64,000 bases of DNA from Lysobacterales bacterium 63-13 (GCA_001899855.1 MKWR01000006.1:1-64000); one strand, 5' to 3'; numbered from the stretch's first letter, positions 24,784-34,358 are shown. Translations and numbers: made by a program. Notes: generated from the sequence alone by a model not told the origin.

Positions 24784-27657
24784 TCAGTGCGGTACGAAAT
24801 TGAGCACCGAGGTTCCCTGGGCCAGCGCCGCCGAGGCCGGGATAGGCAGCGGGTGGTACTGGTTGGTCAGCCAGCGGCCGAGTTGGCCGACATACAGCGG
24901 ATTGCCGAGCACGCCGCTCTGGCCACCGGGGATGATTTCCGAAGCGCTGATGGTCGGGAACATCTCGCCGACAAATCGACGCGCCGGACCGCTGCCGAAC
25001 ATGAAGCTGTTGACCGTGCTGCCACGAGCATCATGGCTGGCCGCATCGACCGACTCGAAACCGCCCGGGCGGGCGATGCCCCTGAGTCCGGCGGACAGAT
25101 CGCCAAATCCGTAGCCATTCGGTCCGGGAATGCTGAACGGTGCACCGAGCGGATGATCGAAAACGATCCGGTGCAACTTGCCCCAGCGATAGTCGGCCTG
25201 GTTGGTCGAACCCGCGAACGCCGCCGAGAAGCCCTCGCTGGCGAGCATGTCGAGGGCATCGGCAAGCGACTTGAGCAGAACATAATCGCGTGCCGCGCCT
25301 GCATTCGGTGCACCCGCCGCGCCGAAGAAGGTGAGGCCGGATGCACCCTTGCCGCCCAGGGCCGCGTAGTTGTCGAGCATGAACTTGAAGCCGGCCTGCG
25401 CATCGCGACTGCCGGGCAAGTAGTTGCCGAGTCCGACATTGGTCAGGGTCTTGTCGATCGTGTTGCGGATCGACGTGCTGCGCCAGGCCGCATAGATGGA
25501 TGCGGCGACACTGGCATCGATCTGTCCCTGCGACGGAGCCGGCAAGGCGGCCGGATTGTCACCTGCGTCGTAGCCCTGCTGGATGCCGGTAGGTGTTGAA
25601 TAGTCCCATTTTTGCAGACGATCCACGGCTTCGGCAATGCGCGGTTCGGCAGCCAGCGCGGCCAACTGTGGCCACGCTCCCGGTGCCGAGGCAGCCTGGA
25701 ACGCCGCAGACAGGTGTGGCAGCACCAACTCGGCGTCCATCAACTGGTTGTTGGCCTGCAGGGCCTTCATGTCATTGCTGGTGATGTTGCCGCCAGCGTC
25801 AATCAAGCCCTGGATCTTGCGATCGATGCGGCCCATGCGATACGCCGAGGCACCGCCGACATCCAGATAGTAGATGCCGCCGCCCGGGCGCAACTGGTTC
25901 AGGGAATTGTTGTCGAGCGAAAAGCCGATCGGATCGTTGTTGGCGTTGGCGACATATCCGGATTGCGGATTGATCACGTACGGCATCTCGTTTTCCGGCA
26001 GGACCTCATATGGAACCGCCTGGTTCGGCTGCACATGCTGCACCGGCATCCAGTCGTGCTTGAGGGCACCACTGCCATCGCGGATCACGAATGGCGGAAT
26101 TCCGCCGCCGGGCGCGTTCTGCGTCTGCAGGTCGGTGCGCACCGGCGCTTCGGCGCTGACGAAATAGGCGATGTTGCCGTCGACATCGGCATAGGCAAAG
26201 TTCTGCGATCCGAAATCGAAGTAGGACAAGGCATTGCGGAATTCGGCCAGATTGCCGGCGCGGTTGATGCGGCGGAACGATTCAAGCTCGAACGTGGCAC
26301 CCCAGCCGGTATAGGCGATCGACAGGCCACGGTTGCCGGTGATACTGACGATCGCGCCATCGTTGCGCCGCGGCACGAGGATGCTGACGCCGCCATTCGT
26401 GTAGCCGATGCTGTTTTCGCGGGTGACCGTGTCGGGCGTACCGCTCATGCGGTTGACGTAGTAGTTCTGGAACACCCATTGCAAAGTCTCCACCTGGCCG
26501 TCATGGACGATCGCATAGGGCAAGCCGTAGCTGTTGAGGACGAGCTGTTCCTGGAAAACGTCGGTCACGTCGAGGGAGTTGGTCGTCGTGCCCCAGCACA
26601 CGCGCTGGTTGCAGCCCTGGATCACGCCGGGTGCCCCAGGCACGGTCACGCCAGTGACATCCATCGACGTGGGATAGCGCGCATCACGCGAGAGCAGGTG
26701 CTGCTCCATGAATACCGAAGGCAGGTCGAGTCCCAGATGCGGATCATTGGAGAGGATGGCCTTGCCGGATGCCGTGTGGCTGCCGGCAATAACCCACTCG
26801 TTGCTGCCGATCGGCGTTTCGCGCCCGTCGAGGGCACGCCGGAGCAAGGGTGAATCCTGCAACTGCTCGCGGAATGCGCGCGCCATGTCGATGGTGTCGC
26901 TGCCAATCGCGCCAACGGCAGGTACTGATTTGGCGTTGTCGAGCTTCGGCAGCGACGTTGCCACGCTGTTGTCACCACCCGGCACGAAGTCCGGCACGCT
27001 GACGCGATTGTCGGCCGGGGCGATGCGATGGGTGTCGCCGAAATAGAGGGTGCTGCCATCGAAGCCAGCCGCCTGCCCGGCCTGCTGGTAGGCACCGAGC
27101 TTGATGGTCGGATCAATGTCGAGATCAAACGACAACTGGAAGGCCAGGCCCTTGCCGACGCACAGCGAATCAACCGGCGTCCACGGATCGGCGTGGGTCA
27201 ATTGCAGCGCACCGTACTCTGGCGGCAATGGGTTGTTCGCCAGCCAGAAATTGACGCCGTTGGCATAGGCACTCAGCCAGCCGCGCGTGTCGTCGGACAT
27301 CTTCGCCCAGGTCTTCACCGCACCGCGGCGCAAGCCGAGGTTGCGCGCCTGCACGTCCGAGGCAAGTTGCGAAATGCCGACCAGTTCCGCCAGCGATCCG
27401 CTGACCGACCGCCGGGTCAGGTCCATCTGGAAGAAGCGATCGCGGGCATGTGCATAGCCCTGCAAGAAGGCGGCGTCGTTGTCGTTGGCGGCATCGATGG
27501 TTGGAATGCCCTCGGCATCCCAGCTGATCCGCCCGGGCGCGCTCATGCCTGGCGCACTCAGTGATTGCGCGGCGGCCGGCAGGGCCAATGCGAGTGCGAT
27601 GCTGGCTATCAGCAAGGCACATCCGTTTCGTGGTTTCCATCGCTTCTGTAACGACAT
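24784..27657 (-). CDS. Penicillin acylase family protein (Ntn hydrolase)
   Basis: A 957-residue periplasmic amidase precursor. It has a signal peptide to about residue 31, an alpha chain, and the self-cleavage site Gly284/Ser285 in TPIGSNEWVIAGSHTASG; Ser285 becomes the N-terminal nucleophile of the beta chain. LSNDPHLGLDLPS and CWGTTTNSLDVTDVF are beta-chain signatures. Family members deacylate beta-lactams, acyl-homoserine lactones or lipopeptides; the substrate cannot be read here. It is longer than most AHL acylases (about 750-850). AAGGGGATA upstream of the ATG is a strong ribosome site. Confidence 0.9.
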   Translation of the reverse strand: MSLQKRWKPRNGCALLIASIALALALPAAAQSLSAPGMSAPGRISWDAEGIPTIDAANDNDAAFLQGYAHARDRFFQMDLTRRSVSGSLAELVGISQLASDVQARNLGLRRGAVKTWAKMSDDTRGWLSAYANGVNFWLANNPLPPEYGALQLTHADPWTPVDSLCVGKGLAFQLSFDLDIDPTIKLGAYQQAGQAAGFDGSTLYFGDTHRIAPADNRVSVPDFVPGGDNSVATSLPKLDNAKSVPAVGAIGSDTIDMARAFREQLQDSPLLRRALDGRETPIGSNEWVIAGSHTASGKAILSNDPHLGLDLPSVFMEQHLLSRDARYPTSMDVTGVTVPGAPGVIQGCNQRVCWGTTTNSLDVTDVFQEQLVLNSYGLPYAIVHDGQVETLQWVFQNYYVNRMSGTPDTVTRENSIGYTNGGVSILVPRRNDGAIVSITGNRGLSIAYTGWGATFELESFRRINRAGNLAEFRNALSYFDFGSQNFAYADVDGNIAYFVSAEAPVRTDLQTQNAPGGGIPPFVIRDGSGALKHDWMPVQHVQPNQAVPYEVLPENEMPYVINPQSGYVANANNDPIGFSLDNNSLNQLRPGGGIYYLDVGGASAYRMGRIDRKIQGLIDAGGNITSNDMKALQANNQLMDAELVLPHLSAAFQAASAPGAWPQLAALAAEPRIAEAVDRLQKWDYSTPTGIQQGYDAGDNPAALPAPSQGQIDASVAASIYAAWRSTSIRNTIDKTLTNVGLGNYLPGSRDAQAGFKFMLDNYAALGGKGASGLTFFGAAGAPNAGAARDYVLLKSLADALDMLASEGFSAAFAGSTNQADYRWGKLHRIVFDHPLGAPFSIPGPNGYGFGDLSAGLRGIARPGGFESVDAASHDARGSTVNSFMFGSGPARRFVGEMFPTISASEIIPGGQSGVLGNPLYVGQLGRWLTNQYHPLPIPASAALAQGTSVLNFVPH

Positions 27658-27814
27658 GGCTATCCCCTTGGTTGGTCATTGGATCGAACGCTTGTTCGAT
27701 CGATTATGCGCCGGGCAAGGGAAAAAGCTCTTGTGCGCTGCATCGCTGCGGACAGGCCCGTCGCGCCGCGCTGGACGCCTCGGCAAACCGCCGGATTGCG
27801 GCGCAGCGAAGGGC

Positions 27815-28207
27815 TCAGCGGAGCCGCGCGCGCAGGTGGAAGGCGAGCAGGCAGGCCCAGCCGGCGACAAAGGCGAGGCCGCCAAGCGGGGTCAGCATGC
27901 CGATCACCCGTGGCGCGCCAAGGGCGAGTGCATAGAGGCTGCCACTGAACAGGATGATGCCGGTGAGGAAGGCGCGCGTGGCCCAGCGCAAGGCCGGCGC
28001 GGGTTCCACCGCCAGCACCGCGATGCCGAGCAAGGCCAGTGCATGCCAGAACTGGTAATCGACCGCGGTGCGCCAGATCGCGATTGCATCGGCACCCAGG
28101 CGATCACGCAAGGCATGCGCGGCAAAAGCACCGGCCAGCACCGCCGTGCCGGCGCCCAGGCAGGCGGCGATTCCGGCCAGCCGGCGGGTAGCGTTGATAT
28201 CAGTCAT
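27815..28207 (-). CDS. DUF423 family membrane protein
   Basis: A 130-residue inner-membrane protein with four hydrophobic segments and the DUF423 signatures FAAHALRDRL and YQFWHALALLGIAVL. The C-terminal LTPLGGLAFVAGWACLL completes the pattern. I start at MTDINATRR; the longer ORF-track start runs into a repeat. Function unknown (YgdD-like). Confidence 0.9.
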   Translation of the reverse strand: MTDINATRRLAGIAACLGAGTAVLAGAFAAHALRDRLGADAIAIWRTAVDYQFWHALALLGIAVLAVEPAPALRWATRAFLTGIILFSGSLYALALGAPRVIGMLTPLGGLAFVAGWACLLAFHLRARLR

Positions 28208-28366
28208 GGCGCGGGCATCGCAAGCATGGAGGAACCCGATTGTCAGGCATTCGCCGTGCCTTCGGTCGCAATGCCCCGGCTTTCGTCCAGGATGCTTTCC
28301 TCCCGGCGTGATGAACCGACAGCATGAATGCCTGGTCGGCAGTCGGCTCTTTTCGCAATCCAGAAG

Positions 28367-28393
28367 GGCGGAACCGCCGCAGGCGATTCCGCC
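28367..28393. repeat. REP-like 27-bp hairpin, copy 1
   Basis: Arms GGCGGAA (28367-28373) and TTCCGCC (28387-28393), one inner mismatch, then CGCC/GGCG closing a GCA loop. Same architecture as the copies at 28419-28450 and 60353-60379. Confidence 0.7.
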
Positions 28394-28418
28394 GCACGAA
28401 ACCTCACCCCACTGCAAC

Positions 28419-28450
28419 ATGGCGGAATCACCTGCGGTGTTTCCGCCATG
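28419..28450. repeat. REP-like hairpin, copy 2
   Basis: Arms ATGGCGGAA/TTCCGCCAT, one T/T mismatch, inner CACC/GGTG, loop TGC. It lies 17 bp past the stop of the minus-strand DUF4340 gene, so the transcript could fold there. No T-run follows. Confidence 0.7.
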
Positions 28451-28466
28451 TCACGGCTGTAATGCA

Positions 28467-29690
28467 CTACTTGGTGGATTTCTTCTCAAGCGGCTTGAGC
28501 AGATCATCCATCGACTTGTCGATATCGCCGATCTTGTAACCCGGCAGGACGAAGCTCCAGCCCTTGAATGTTGCGTTGAGCTTTTCCACTTCCGCCGTTA
28601 TTTCGGCAAGCCGTTGCGCGCGATCCGTGGCCGCATCGGCTGCCGGCGCGGTTGCTTCGCCTTTTGCTGCATCGGCGGTCGCGGGCGATCCTGCAGCACC
28701 AGCGCTGGAATCCGCTTCGGCTGCGGCCGGCTTGTCCTTGCCGGCATTGGCATCGGCGGCCTTGCTCGCCAATTCAGCGTCGACATGCCGCTGCGCGCGC
28801 TCGACATCTTCCGCTGCGCTGAACGCAACGTAGCGTTTGTCTGCCACCTGCCATGTCCTGGCTTCGACGATCACGCCGTCGAACGTCGCGTAGCGCACCG
28901 TGGTGGCCTTGTCCGGCATGGCGATGTCGCTGTTTGCCGCGACATCGTCCAGCTTCAGCTCGGCCAGCACCGAGGCCAGGCCATTGGCGGCGAATTCGGA
29001 ACTCGGCTCGCGTCCCTTCGGCAGGTCGGCGATCGTGTAATGCGGATCCGAGGCCTTGTCCTTGAACACGCGCAACACCTTGCCGTCGGCGTGCGTGATC
29101 GTCACCGAGGCAATGCGCTCGGAAGGAATGTTCAACAGCTCCTTGCGCAACCAGTTGGCCGGCTCCTTGTCGGGGATGAGATTTCCGCTGGCCAGCCAGC
29201 TCTGCTCCTCGCCACTTCGGCGCACATAGGTGCCGCCACCCTGCGCGTTGTTGACGCCGGCAATGAACGCGACCGGCGCAGCAAGGCCATCAATGCCGAC
29301 TGCGATACCCTTGGCCTGCGGATCGCTGATGTCGGAAACACCGAGATCCGTGTAACGCTCCGCCTTTGCCGTCTTCTTCTCGACGAGTTTCGCATCGGCA
29401 ACCTTCAGCAGGTACTCGCGCAGCTTGCCGAGATCTGCCGGATAACCGCCCTTCTCCGCCACCGTCCAGATGCCATCCTTCCTGACCAGGGTCACCACGG
29501 TGTTCTTGTTTGCCGTGGTCACCAGCAGGCGGCTGACGTCGTTGAGATGATCGGCAAGACCGGCAACCAGGGGCGCGGCCTGCTCGCTGAAATCACTGAC
29601 CGGCTTGCGCGAGTGCTGCACAGCCAGGGCAATGACGACAATCGCCAGGGTGGCGATGGCAAGGCTGATCAGGTTTTTCTGCTTCAACAT
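28467..29690 (-). CDS. DUF4340 domain protein (ABC-system accessory)
   Basis: A 407-residue protein with an N-terminal membrane anchor (LISLAIATLAIVVIALAV) followed by a periplasmic DUF4340 domain (TLVRKDGIWTVAEKGGYPAD, YVRRSGEEQSWLASG). A low-complexity Ala/Glu/Lys linker lies at roughly 305-345 (AAAEADSSAGAAGSPATADA). The start at MLKQKNL has AAGGAGGAG upstream. Last gene of the GldA/F/G-like operon, 14 bp after gldG. Confidence 0.87.
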   Translation of the reverse strand: MLKQKNLISLAIATLAIVVIALAVQHSRKPVSDFSEQAAPLVAGLADHLNDVSRLLVTTANKNTVVTLVRKDGIWTVAEKGGYPADLGKLREYLLKVADAKLVEKKTAKAERYTDLGVSDISDPQAKGIAVGIDGLAAPVAFIAGVNNAQGGGTYVRRSGEEQSWLASGNLIPDKEPANWLRKELLNIPSERIASVTITHADGKVLRVFKDKASDPHYTIADLPKGREPSSEFAANGLASVLAELKLDDVAANSDIAMPDKATTVRYATFDGVIVEARTWQVADKRYVAFSAAEDVERAQRHVDAELASKAADANAGKDKPAAAEADSSAGAAGSPATADAAKGEATAPAADAATDRAQRLAEITAEVEKLNATFKGWSFVLPGYKIGDIDKSMDDLLKPLEKKSTK

Positions 29691-29704
29691 GGTCTTCTCC
29701 TCCT

Positions 29705-31564
29705 TCAGGCCGACTTGCGCCGACGCACCTGCCACAGTGCAAAGCCGATTGCGACCAAGGTGACCAGCAACGGCACGAAGACGATGTTGAGGAACTTCAG
29801 GCGACTGCCCAGCGATTCGATCTCGGCATCCAGCGAGCGCCGCACATCGCGCAACTCCTTGCGGATTTCGGCCTTGCGCTTGACGAAGTTGTCGAGCTCG
29901 GATTTCTGTTCCGGCGAAAGGATCATCGCCTGATCGCTGGTTTTTGCACTTTGCAACTGGGCCAGCTTGCGCTCGGTTTCCTGCAACTCCTGCTGCAGCT
30001 CCTGCTCCTTGGCGCGGAAACGGTCATCGGCGCTGCGCTTGAGCGCCTCGACCGTGGTGAACGGGCGTTGCGAGGTGGCACGACCACGGATCGAAATCAG
30101 TGCCGAGGAGCCGGTCAGGTTGTCGATGGTATTGAGCACCAGGTCGCCGTTGTTGGCAAAGGCGTTCATCAGTTTCTGGCCGAGGAAATTCTGCACCTGC
30201 ACCCAAAGCCGATCGGCAAGCAGGTCGGTATCGGCGACCAGCACGATCTGCCCATCCTCCTTCGATTCGGCGAGGTGACCGGCCTCGTTGCGCTCCGGGA
30301 ATGCGCTCTTGAACTTGCCTTCGACACGCCCGGCAATCACGTAACGCTCGCCGGTCGGCTTGAAGTCGCTGAGCAAGGCGCTGGGATCGGGCAGCATCTT
30401 CAAGCGACTTGCCGGGCTGGTCGTGGCATCGCCCGAACTCTGCATCAGCGGCACCAATCTAGTTGTCGCATCCTTGGCCAGGCCGAAAAAGCCGGCACTG
30501 GAAACATTGATGCTTTCGAGGTTTGCAGTGACCACGTCATCGTGATTGAGGTCGGCCGCGGTCAGGCCGATGATGCCCGGATGGTGCACCGGTGCGCGGC
30601 CCTGGCCGATGCTGACGGCAACCGCGCGTGCGCGATCAAGGACAATGGTCTTCGCGTCGTATTCAATGCCCCAGGCCTTGAACAGCCTGGGCAGGTCCGA
30701 CGAATGATCGGCGAACATCGCCGCCTGTGGATCCTGCGGATCGGCACCGCTGGTGTCGAGCTCCGCATCGGGATCGACGAAGACCAGCAGGTGTCCGCCA
30801 CGCAGGACAAACTGGTCGATCGCGTATTGCGCCTCGTCGGAGAGTGCCTTCGGATGCACCAGCACGAGCACGCTGATATCGGGATCGATGCTCTTGATGC
30901 CGCCCGGATTCAGGTCACGCACATCGAAGGACTGCGAAAGCTGCTGCTGGATCGCCCAGGGATCGCGCATCTGCCGCGTCTCCGGATCGAAGCCGACACC
31001 CATCGGCAGATTCGACACCAGGCCGACCACGGGTTTCTTCGGCGTCGCCAGTTCATGCACCAGCTTGGCCACGTCGTATTCGAGGAAGGATTCCTTGTCC
31101 GGCTGGAAGAACGGAATCACCGACTGGCCATTGGTCGAATTGGTACCGGCCAGGCCGAGGAACACGGTCTCGCCACCAGCCGTGACCGGAACCGCCTGCA
31201 AACCGTAGGTCGTGGCGCGATCCTCGTCCTCCGAGAACGGCAGCGGATCGATCACCTGCAGGTGGATGTTGCCATTCGAACGCGCCGCCATTTCCTCGAG
31301 CAGCTCGCGCACGCGGGTCGCATAGGTGCGCAGTTGCGGGATGTTCTGGCTGCCCTTGTCCGAGTAGAACAGGTACAGGTTGATCGGTTCGTCGAGCTTG
31401 GCAAGGATTTCCTTGGTGCCGCTGGACAAGGTGTAGAGGTTGTTCTGCGTCAGGTCGACGCGCGCGCCACGGAACATCACGTTGACCACCAGCATGAGGC
31501 CGATGAACAGCACGATGAGGATGAGCAGTGCGCCGCCGGAGAGGGTCTTGCGATTGGATGTCAT
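29705..31564 (-). CDS. GldG-like ABC-system membrane protein
   Basis: A 619-residue protein. The N-terminal anchor ALLILIVLFIGLMLVVNVMF is followed by a GldG/ABC_transp_aux domain (LTQNNLYTLSSGTKEILAKL, INLYLFYSDKG, GGHLLVFVDPDAELDTSG). A coiled coil runs near 510-590 (KEQELQQELQETERKLAQLQ), and a C-terminal helix (VFVPLLVTLVAIGFALW) re-enters the membrane. It works with the upstream ATPase and permease. In Bacteroidetes GldG serves gliding; here the role is unknown. Confidence 0.88.
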   Translation of the reverse strand: MTSNRKTLSGGALLILIVLFIGLMLVVNVMFRGARVDLTQNNLYTLSSGTKEILAKLDEPINLYLFYSDKGSQNIPQLRTYATRVRELLEEMAARSNGNIHLQVIDPLPFSEDEDRATTYGLQAVPVTAGGETVFLGLAGTNSTNGQSVIPFFQPDKESFLEYDVAKLVHELATPKKPVVGLVSNLPMGVGFDPETRQMRDPWAIQQQLSQSFDVRDLNPGGIKSIDPDISVLVLVHPKALSDEAQYAIDQFVLRGGHLLVFVDPDAELDTSGADPQDPQAAMFADHSSDLPRLFKAWGIEYDAKTIVLDRARAVAVSIGQGRAPVHHPGIIGLTAADLNHDDVVTANLESINVSSAGFFGLAKDATTRLVPLMQSSGDATTSPASRLKMLPDPSALLSDFKPTGERYVIAGRVEGKFKSAFPERNEAGHLAESKEDGQIVLVADTDLLADRLWVQVQNFLGQKLMNAFANNGDLVLNTIDNLTGSSALISIRGRATSQRPFTTVEALKRSADDRFRAKEQELQQELQETERKLAQLQSAKTSDQAMILSPEQKSELDNFVKRKAEIRKELRDVRRSLDAEIESLGSRLKFLNIVFVPLLVTLVAIGFALWQVRRRKSA

Positions 31565-31576
31565 GGTCGGGTTTCC

Positions 31577-32311
31577 TCAGTCGGCTTTTTTCAGGTCGAT
31601 GACGATCGCGCTGGCATACAGCCAGAATCCGGTCATGAGGACGAAATAGAGCAAGTCGCGAAGATCGATCACGCCCTTGCTGATCGAGGAGAAGTGGGTG
31701 AGGAAACTCAGGCTGGCGATGGCATCGACCAGCACCTGGGGAGCCCACGAGCGGAATGCATCGAGCACCAGCGGGAAACCCGCCATGACCAGCAGGAAGC
31801 AGACGACCACGGTGAGGATGAAGGCAACCACCTGGTTGCGCGTCGCCGCCGAGATGCACGAACCGATGGCGAGGAAGGCGCCGGCCATCAGCCACGCGCC
31901 AAGATAACTGGCGAAGATCACGCCATTGTCCGGATCGCCCAGATAGTTGACCGTGATCCACAGCGGAAAGGTCAAGGCCAGGGCAATGCCGATGAACAGC
32001 CAGGCGGCAAGGAACTTGCCCATCACCGCCTGCCACATCGTGATCGGCAGGGTCAGCAGCAATTCGATCGTGCCGCTCTTGCGTTCCTCCGACCACAGGC
32101 GCATCGACACGGCCGGCACGAGGAACAGGTACAGCCACGGCAGGAAACTGAAGAACGGCAGCAGGTCGGCCTGCCCGCGCTCGTAGAAATTGCCGAGATA
32201 GAAGGTGAACGCACTCGACAGGACGAGGAAGATGACGATGAACACATAGGCGACCGGAGTCGCGAAGTAGCTGCGCAGCTCGCGCTTGCAGACGGTGCTG
32301 ATGGCACTCAT
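31577..32311 (-). CDS. ABC transporter permease (GldF/ABC-2 type)
   Basis: A 244-residue inner-membrane permease with about six hydrophobic segments. RLWSEERKSGTIELLLTLPI is the typical ABC-2 permease motif after the second helix. I start at MSAISTVCKREL, whose ATG overlaps the ATPase stop (ATGA); the 115 preceding residues in the ORF track belong to another frame of the ATPase gene. It couples with the adjacent ATPase and the GldG-like protein. Confidence 0.92.
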   Translation of the reverse strand: MSAISTVCKRELRSYFATPVAYVFIVIFLVLSSAFTFYLGNFYERGQADLLPFFSFLPWLYLFLVPAVSMRLWSEERKSGTIELLLTLPITMWQAVMGKFLAAWLFIGIALALTFPLWITVNYLGDPDNGVIFASYLGAWLMAGAFLAIGSCISAATRNQVVAFILTVVVCFLLVMAGFPLVLDAFRSWAPQVLVDAIASLSFLTHFSSISKGVIDLRDLLYFVLMTGFWLYASAIVIDLKKAD

Positions 32312-33246
32312 GCCTGAGCCTCCTGTGCCCTGCCCTGGGTGATCGTGCGGAACACCTCGTCGAGGCGGCCGCCTTCGAGGGCGAGCTCGCGCACGACGAT
32401 GTTGCGCTCCTGCAGCACCTGGTTGACGGCGACGAAAATCTGCTTGCCCGGCTTCGGAAAAGCGGTGATGCGCCCATCCTGCGCATCGACTTCGATCGCG
32501 GCGACATCGGCCACCCGTGCCAGCGCTTCCCTGGCCGCCTTGGTGTCGGTGGCGGTCAGCGATACCGCCTGGTGATAGCGCGAACGCGCCTCGAGTTCGG
32601 CCGGCGTCGCATCGGCAAGCACGCGGCCCTTGGCGATGATGATCGCGCGGCTGCAAACGGCATGCACTTCCTCGAGCACATGGGTGGAGACGATGATGGT
32701 CTTGTCGCGCGCCATCGCGTTGATCAGCGTGCGCACCTCGTGCTTCTGGTTGGGATCAAGGCCATCGGTGGGCTCGTCGAGGATCAACACCTTGGGATCA
32801 TGCAGGATGGCCTGGGCCAGGCCGACGCGGCGCTTGAAGCCTTTCGACAGGGTTTCGATCGGCTGCTCGAGCACGCCTTCGAGATTGAGCCGACCCACCA
32901 CATCGTCAAAGCGCTTGCCGCGATCCCTGGCCGCGATGTTGCGCACTTCCGCAATGAAGCCGAGGAACTGGCGCACGCTCATTTCGCCGTAGCTGGGAGC
33001 GCCTTCCGGCAGATAGCCGACGACCCGCTTGGCCTCGATCGGCTGCGTCTCGACATCGAAACCGCAGACCTTCGCGCTGCCCGAAGTCGGCGCGAGGAAA
33101 CCCGCGATCATCTTCATCGTGGTCGACTTGCCGGCACCATTGGGGCCGAGGAAGCCGAGCACCTGTCCTGGCTCCACCTTGAAGGTGATGCCATCGACGG
33201 CGACCAGATCGCCGTAGCGTTTTCCCAGAGCTTGGGTTTCTATCAT
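32308..33246 (-). CDS. ABC transporter ATP-binding protein (GldA-like)
   Basis: A 312-residue ATPase. Walker A GPNGAGKST, signature LSKGFKRRVGLAQAI, Walker B VLILDEPTDGLDP, and H-loop STHVLEEV are all intact. The C-terminal 90 residues (ARSRYHQAVSLTATD and onward) are the extra domain of drug/GldA-type ATPases. First gene of the four-gene operon. Confidence 0.93.
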   Translation of the reverse strand: MIETQALGKRYGDLVAVDGITFKVEPGQVLGFLGPNGAGKSTTMKMIAGFLAPTSGSAKVCGFDVETQPIEAKRVVGYLPEGAPSYGEMSVRQFLGFIAEVRNIAARDRGKRFDDVVGRLNLEGVLEQPIETLSKGFKRRVGLAQAILHDPKVLILDEPTDGLDPNQKHEVRTLINAMARDKTIIVSTHVLEEVHAVCSRAIIIAKGRVLADATPAELEARSRYHQAVSLTATDTKAAREALARVADVAAIEVDAQDGRITAFPKPGKQIFVAVNQVLQERNIVVRELALEGGRLDEVFRTITQGRAQEAQA

Positions 33247-33761
33247 GTTCGAATCACCCTGTAGTCCGAAATCATGCAGGCTGCGCCGGATCCGGCGAAG
33301 CGAAAGTCCATCGCCACAATTCCCGGCGCATCGGTACCCGCCGGAGCGGATAACCGGATCGAAGAAGCGTCATGGATTGCGAGCGACCCGCAATGTACCC
33401 CAGCGGGAGGCAAAAAGTTCCCGGGCACAATCAATCCGCAGGAACTCACGCGTCCGGGAACAGAATCGCCTTGAAGGGCTGCCCATGATTTTCCTGTGCG
33501 CTCGAAGTGCCAGTGCGCGGAGTCTTTGCTGTCAGGACACATCATTCAAACCGTGGTCTTGTGCCTGGTTCCGCTCGCCGTCGTGCCCGCCGGATTGAAC
33601 CCTGCCGCAGCGTACGCGGACGCTTTCGCTCGCCTGAGGCAACCGCTTGGCGAAGCTCCCCCCATGACTGGAGGCAAGCGCCAGCATCGTGGCCTTGCCG
33701 AACCCGGGCAACGAAAAAGCCCCGCCAGGGCGGGGCTTTTTCGATTTGCTGGAAAACTGGC
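33247..33761. other. Non-coding stretch upstream of the ABC operon
   Basis: About 515 bp with no convincing gene. Short ORFs on both strands lack ribosome sites, and several run through the terminator at 33714-33741. The part nearest 33246 should hold the ABC-operon promoter (minus). I see no riboswitch or tRNA. Confidence 0.5.
33714..33741. terminator. Rho-independent terminator
   Basis: AAAAAGCCCCGC...GCGGGGCTTTTT, a GC stem with A-tract before and T-tract after. It lies 21 bp past the stop of the minus-strand secreted-protein gene 33762-34358 and works on either strand. Confidence 0.88.
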
Positions 33762-34358
33762 TCAGTCGATCGTGAACTTCTGCAGCGAGACGGGCGTGGA
33801 GCCGACGTTGATCGCCGTATCCGGCGTGCTCTCGAAACACCAACTGTTGATTGTCAATGGAAGGCCCGTGGGTCCAACGGAAGTCATGTTGATCCACGCG
33901 TAATACGTGCTGCCGGCTTCAACAAAACGCATGCCGAGGTTGCCGTTGGCAATGCCGGCACGCCAGAGAGCCATCGTGGCTGCGCTCGAGTTGCCGGTAA
34001 TGAAGGTACTCGCCGGGCCAACCGGTGTGCCATTGGTCAGGTTTCCGATTGTTCCAGAGCCGCTGTCGACAAATCCCGACAAGGGGGTGGTGGCTGCGAC
34101 CCAGAAATTCGCCGACGAACTGCCCCAGGGGTTGAAATCCCAACCTGTCGCAGAAGCGGGTGTGGCACCAGAAACGCCGGTGAAAAGATTCAGGTAAATG
34201 CCTGAGGTCGTGACGGGTACCGCGATGGGCGTCGTGAAGCACGTCGGTGCGGCCATCGCCTGCGTTGACGCAACGGTGATCGATGCCGCCACGACCAAGG
34301 CAGCGAGGCCGGCCTTGCCGGCATGGCAGGAAAACGCATTCAATTTGATGTGGTTCAT
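33762..34358 (-). CDS. Small secreted protein of the sulfotransferase module, copy 1
   Basis: A 198-residue exported protein I do not recognise. The start at MNHIKLNAFSCHAG gives a signal peptide ending near QAMAA. The mature protein has TSGIYLNLFTG, GWDFNPWG, GMRFVEAGSTYYAWINM, INSWCFES and the C-terminus TPVSLQKFTID. Each of these has a counterpart in the paralogue at 36502-37071. Two cysteines, one near each end, are conserved in both, so a disulfide is likely. The blocks loosely recall the GWVxV domain of PEP-CTERM surface proteins, but no PEP-CTERM anchor is present. Confidence 0.78.
   Translation of the reverse strand: MNHIKLNAFSCHAGKAGLAALVVAASITVASTQAMAAPTCFTTPIAVPVTTSGIYLNLFTGVSGATPASATGWDFNPWGSSSANFWVAATTPLSGFVDSGSGTIGNLTNGTPVGPASTFITGNSSAATMALWRAGIANGNLGMRFVEAGSTYYAWINMTSVGPTGLPLTINSWCFESTPDTAINVGSTPVSLQKFTID

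Noticed and set aside
29951-32317. 788-aa plus-strand ORF opposite the GldG/permease genes
   Set aside because: Shadow of high third-position GC; His/Gln/Asp/Arg-rich composition, no fold motif, and fully overlaps well-supported genes.
33496-33903. 135-aa plus-strand ORF (and the minus-strand ORF 33532-33897)
   Set aside because: Both run through a strong terminator hairpin and overlap the 3' end of the secreted-protein gene.
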